Positions 61,336-64,000 of a stretch of DNA of 64,000 nucleotides are shown piece by piece. Numbering within the stretch: position 1 is the first letter of the stretch; each line of letters starts with the position of its first letter. The position numbers and the translations under genes were made by a program. This DNA comes from Butyrivibrio sp. AE3004 (GTDB lineage: Bacteria > Bacillota > Clostridia > Lachnospirales > Lachnospiraceae), in NCBI RefSeq assembly GCF_000703165.1, contig NZ_JNLQ01000001.1, positions 186,001 through 250,000 on the forward strand. The letters are read 5' to 3'. The notes under the pieces were generated by a model, which saw only the letters and a program-made list of their open reading frames with translations, was not told the origin of the DNA and searched no databases.

Positions 61336-62636
61336 GTATCCTTAAACCCTCCTCCTTGTGAAGAATTAACAATAAACGAATCAGGATTTCTTGAAAAACG
61401 TGTAAGGCCACTTTTCCATACAAGTGGTTCATCTGCCATCAGGACAAATGCCCTCAGGTCAGCTTTTCTCGGAACCATCTCTCCGCCTTCAAGAATATCC
61501 AAATCCTGGAAATCAATAACTTCCTGTGCGATAAACCTTCTAGGCTCAGCCTTAAGCAGTTTTATAAAACTCTCTTTCTGTTCCTTTGACATTGAGGAGC
61601 CAAATACTACTCCATATCCGCCTGCTTCAGCCACATCCTTAAGTACAAGACTGTCGAACTTATCGAGCACATATTTCATATCTTTTTCATAGAAAGGCAG
61701 ATATGTAGGCGCATTATGAAGAATTGGCTCTTCACCCAGATAGTAACTGATCATTTTCGGGACAAAATAATAAATTCCTTTATCATCAGCTATTCCATTA
61801 CCCGGAGCATTTATCAGAGCAACATTTCCTTTTCTGAAAACATCATATATATGCGGTATTCCTATGACGGACTCAGGGTTGAAATTCATGGGATCAAGGT
61901 ACTCATCCGAAATTCTCCTGTAAACAGCCCCGACTCTTTCATGCTTTCCGTCAGCAGTAATAAAGTACAGTTTGTCATTTTCCACTATAAGTTCCGAACC
62001 ATTGGTAAGATGGGCTCCTGTCTGTTCAGCAAGATATGAATGCTCGAAATATGCAGCATTGTACCTTCCCGGTGTAAGGATAACTGTATGTCCTCCTACA
62101 TTAACGTTATTCATGGTTCTTCTCAGAAGCTTTGCATAATTTCTGTTATCCTCAAGTCTTACATCATTAAATGTCCCGGGAGAGCTCCTCCTGCAGAATT
62201 CTCTGGCGATCATAGGATATGAAGCCCCTGAAGGAACACGTAGGTTGTCCTCCAATATATACCACTGCCCATCCTTACCTTTTACAAGATCGATTCCGGA
62301 AATGTGGGAATATATCCCTTTTACCGGATACACTCCATCACATTCCACCATATAACCGCTGGAAGCAAAGATAAAATCCTCCGGCACGACACCGTCCCTC
62401 ACTATCTTCTTATCACTGTAAATATCCCTTAGAAAAAGGTTAAGTGCCGTAACACGCTGTTTTAGTCCCTTTTCAAGGTATTCAAATTCATCGTGCTCAA
62501 TAATCCTTGGTATGGCATCAAAAGGAAAAAGCTGCTCCTTAAACTCATTATTTTTATAAATTCCGAATTTCACTCCATACCTTGCCAGCAGAGCATTGAC
62601 ATCATCTGTATGTTTTAGCAGGTTCACATTGTTCAT
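61317..62636 (-). CDS. Circularly permuted ATP-grasp family protein (COG2308)
   Basis: A 439-residue protein of the circularly permuted ATP-grasp type 2 family: AIPRIIEHDEFEYLEKGLKQ, FLRDIYSDKKIVRDGVVPED, ISGIDLVKGKDGQWYILEDN, DNLRVPSGASYPMIARE. ATP-binding Lys/Glu/Asn residues and the EVIDFQDLDILEGG-like segment are present. Such enzymes are predicted to join an amino group to a carboxylate with ATP, making peptide- or amide-like products. The Met at 62636 is nine bases from GAAGGG and is slightly favoured over the ATG two codons earlier. It overlaps the FUSC-HAD gene by about 35 bases. Confidence 0.9.
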   Translation of the reverse strand: MNNVNLLKHTDDVNALLARYGVKFGIYKNNEFKEQLFPFDAIPRIIEHDEFEYLEKGLKQRVTALNLFLRDIYSDKKIVRDGVVPEDFIFASSGYMVECDGVYPVKGIYSHISGIDLVKGKDGQWYILEDNLRVPSGASYPMIAREFCRRSSPGTFNDVRLEDNRNYAKLLRRTMNNVNVGGHTVILTPGRYNAAYFEHSYLAEQTGAHLTNGSELIVENDKLYFITADGKHERVGAVYRRISDEYLDPMNFNPESVIGIPHIYDVFRKGNVALINAPGNGIADDKGIYYFVPKMISYYLGEEPILHNAPTYLPFYEKDMKYVLDKFDSLVLKDVAEAGGYGVVFGSSMSKEQKESFIKLLKAEPRRFIAQEVIDFQDLDILEGGEMVPRKADLRAFVLMADEPLVWKSGLTRFSRNPDSFIVNSSQGGGFKDTWVLSQ

Positions 62637-63912
62637 AGGCATTTTCCCTTCTCTTGAAATAAAACATATGGTGTAGTTTACGCACTATTTGGTCGCACTC
62701 TGTATAACAGTAATCTGTCCTGTTGCTTTCATTGTCACCAAAAGTAATCATATCTACCGCTCCGGTCATATTTTTCAGGTAGTCTGTCATATTCTGTACA
62801 GAGGCATTCTTGTTATAAATTTTTATGTATGAATATCCTTCGTACTCATCTGACGGATACGAAAGAATCTTTAGCTCATCATAAAAATCGCTTCCCTTTA
62901 TATCCTTTACAAGCTGCTCTATCTTTACGGTCTCATCAATACACATCATATATACGACCGGATGATCCTCAGGTCTTGCTTTATTTAGATAGTTGCGATA
63001 GGGAGACTTGTGCATTTTCCCATAGATGTCTTTTTCCGCCACATTCTTCAGCTCGTCATAATAGATGATAAGTACATCCTCAAGAATTATTGTTGTAAAG
63101 ATATTAAATCCCCTGTCTCTGATAAAATTCTCCAGATTGGAAGAATGTTCTGCTGATATCACATATACCTTTGGATATCTGTTTTCTTTTATGTCATAAA
63201 GGATTGCTCCATCCATCGCTATTATAGGAAGCGTAGGTCTTATGTCCGGCATTCCTTCCAAAAATCCCGCAGGAGTCCTCAAAGTCATGAATGTAAGCCG
63301 AATTCCCTTTTCAAGCATATTCCTTATCATGATCTGACCATACGGTGTTATTCCTGTAGAAAGTCCATCCATTGCCCTATCAACATCTGCAATAAAAAGT
63401 GTATCCCTGTCATATTCACCGTGAATACATATGGAGTTAAGAGCAAGCCCCACAAATATCCCGATCAGGGTATCAAGCGATCTGTTAGCCACAAATATGT
63501 ATGGGTTTTCATCCATGAGGTGATTTACAACAATGCTCAGAAAAACAACACAGGAAAAATATGATGCCTTCTTCTGCTTTAAAACAACAGTTGTATATAT
63601 TATGGGGATTAGTGCCAGTGCAATACTGCAGTAATGAAGAAAGCTATCACCAAGTACAGAAAATTTTTGCTTTACAAGAATATAAACCAGTCCATATGCT
63701 GCACCGATTCCCGTTCCTATTGTCCGTTGGAATGCATTTCCCACCGTGTTTTTTGTCTGGTTCTGTATGCACCATAAAACCGCTAGTGCTGAATAAAATG
63801 GTGTGCCCTGCTTATCCCTAATAAAATAAATTGCAAAACAGATAAGCACACCAAGCGAAGATTTTATAATCCGCATCCCTATATGCGGAATGTGCGGTAA
63901 TGTTTTTCTCAT
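62602..63912 (-). CDS. FUSC-like membrane protein fused to a Cof-type HAD domain
   Basis: A 436-residue fusion. Residues about 1-165 form about six membrane helices of the aromatic-acid-exporter/FUSC type (SLGVLICFAIYFIRDKQGTP, FYSALAVLWCIQNQTKNTVG, NAFQRTIGTGIGAAYGLVYI). Residues about 175-425 resemble a Cof-type HAD phosphatase (TLFIADVDRAMDGLSTGITP, LTFMTLRTPAGFLEGMP, PIIAMDGAILYDI, TFGDNESN). The HAD nucleophile motif is present as DVD, but the usual Gly-Thr is Arg-Ala, and the DNxND motif is DNESN, so catalysis may be impaired. It is the first gene of the ATP-grasp/alpha-E/transglutaminase/deacylase run. Transport or sensing of its product is a reasonable guess. Confidence 0.8.
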   Translation of the reverse strand: MRKTLPHIPHIGMRIIKSSLGVLICFAIYFIRDKQGTPFYSALAVLWCIQNQTKNTVGNAFQRTIGTGIGAAYGLVYILVKQKFSVLGDSFLHYCSIALALIPIIYTTVVLKQKKASYFSCVVFLSIVVNHLMDENPYIFVANRSLDTLIGIFVGLALNSICIHGEYDRDTLFIADVDRAMDGLSTGITPYGQIMIRNMLEKGIRLTFMTLRTPAGFLEGMPDIRPTLPIIAMDGAILYDIKENRYPKVYVISAEHSSNLENFIRDRGFNIFTTIILEDVLIIYYDELKNVAEKDIYGKMHKSPYRNYLNKARPEDHPVVYMMCIDETVKIEQLVKDIKGSDFYDELKILSYPSDEYEGYSYIKIYNKNASVQNMTDYLKNMTGAVDMITFGDNESNRTDYCYTECDQIVRKLHHMFYFKRRENAYEQCEPAKTYR

Positions 63913-64000
63913 ATATCAGTCCAAAACTCTCCTCATTGCTCAGCGCAGGATTCCCACCCTGTCTGCTTTTTCTCCATCTTAAGCCTCATACTTCACATTA

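Noticed and set aside
1..64000. tRNA or rRNA genes
   Set aside because: No cloverleaf with the GTTCGA-type T-loop or rRNA-like sequence was recognised on either strand by eye; a tRNAscan-type search would be decisive.
63913..64000. 18-codon frame MRLKMEKKQTGWESCAEQ as a leader peptide
   Set aside because: No ribosome binding site and no attenuator structure; it is too close to the window edge to judge.

Overview
The window looks like chromosomal DNA of a Lachnospiraceae bacterium, most plausibly Butyrivibrio or Pseudobutyrivibrio. The grounds are an AT-leaning base composition, strong GGAGG-type ribosome binding sites, Clostridia-style lipoproteins, many plant- and oligosaccharide-degrading enzymes (GH13, GH31, GH36, a GH53 remnant, a CE1-like esterase) and FeoA/FeoB/FeoC-like iron uptake. 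This is inferred from protein resemblance recalled from memory; no search was run. Almost all intact genes lie on the minus strand.

Layout: (1) 0-11 kb: the 5' part of a secreted Ig-like surface protein with a long hairpin-rich leader, a tyrosine integrase, two gene stubs, a GNAT gene, an amino-acid ABC transporter (fused substrate-binding/permease protein plus an ATPase carrying an extra HATPase-like domain) abutting a GH53 remnant, and an M13 peptidase. (2) 11-19.5 kb: two broken genes, an FAD oxidoreductase/TetR pair with a clear promoter and operator, a GH31 glycosidase, and a metal P-type ATPase with two small partner proteins. (3) 19.7-33 kb: an alpha-galactoside utilisation locus (GH36, two permeases, binding lipoprotein, divergent AraC regulator), a GH13 glucosidase with a second AraC regulator, and a sugar-binding lipoprotein next to a hybrid histidine kinase. 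(4) 33-42.5 kb: a scarred region with chimeric and truncated genes around an intact feoA-feoB-feoC-like operon, an esterase and an IS1182-type element. (5) 42.5-54 kb: MscS channel, diguanylate cyclase, a Lys/Glu-rich unknown, radical SAM protein, glutathione peroxidase, a group of GNAT genes and fragments, a methyltransferase, an IS200-type element, and an iron-sulfur membrane protein/ferredoxin/C_GCAxxG_C_C trio. (6) 54-63.9 kb: a compact minus-strand block running FUSC-HAD fusion, circularly permuted ATP-grasp, alpha-E protein, transglutaminase, two deacylase paralogues, then PxpB, PxpC, a UPF0317-PxpA chimera and alanine racemase.

Two things stand out. First, block 6 combines amide-bond-forming and amide-bond-breaking enzymes with translational coupling (TAATG junctions). 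One of its two aspartoacylase-like deacylases has lost two metal-ligand histidines and the catalytic glutamate and is probably a non-catalytic partner. This is the best candidate for an undescribed system. Second, the window carries at least ten truncated or chimeric genes in 64 kb, several of them precise fusions of unrelated genes. That points to repeated deletions in this lineage, or to assembly errors, and needs read-level checking.
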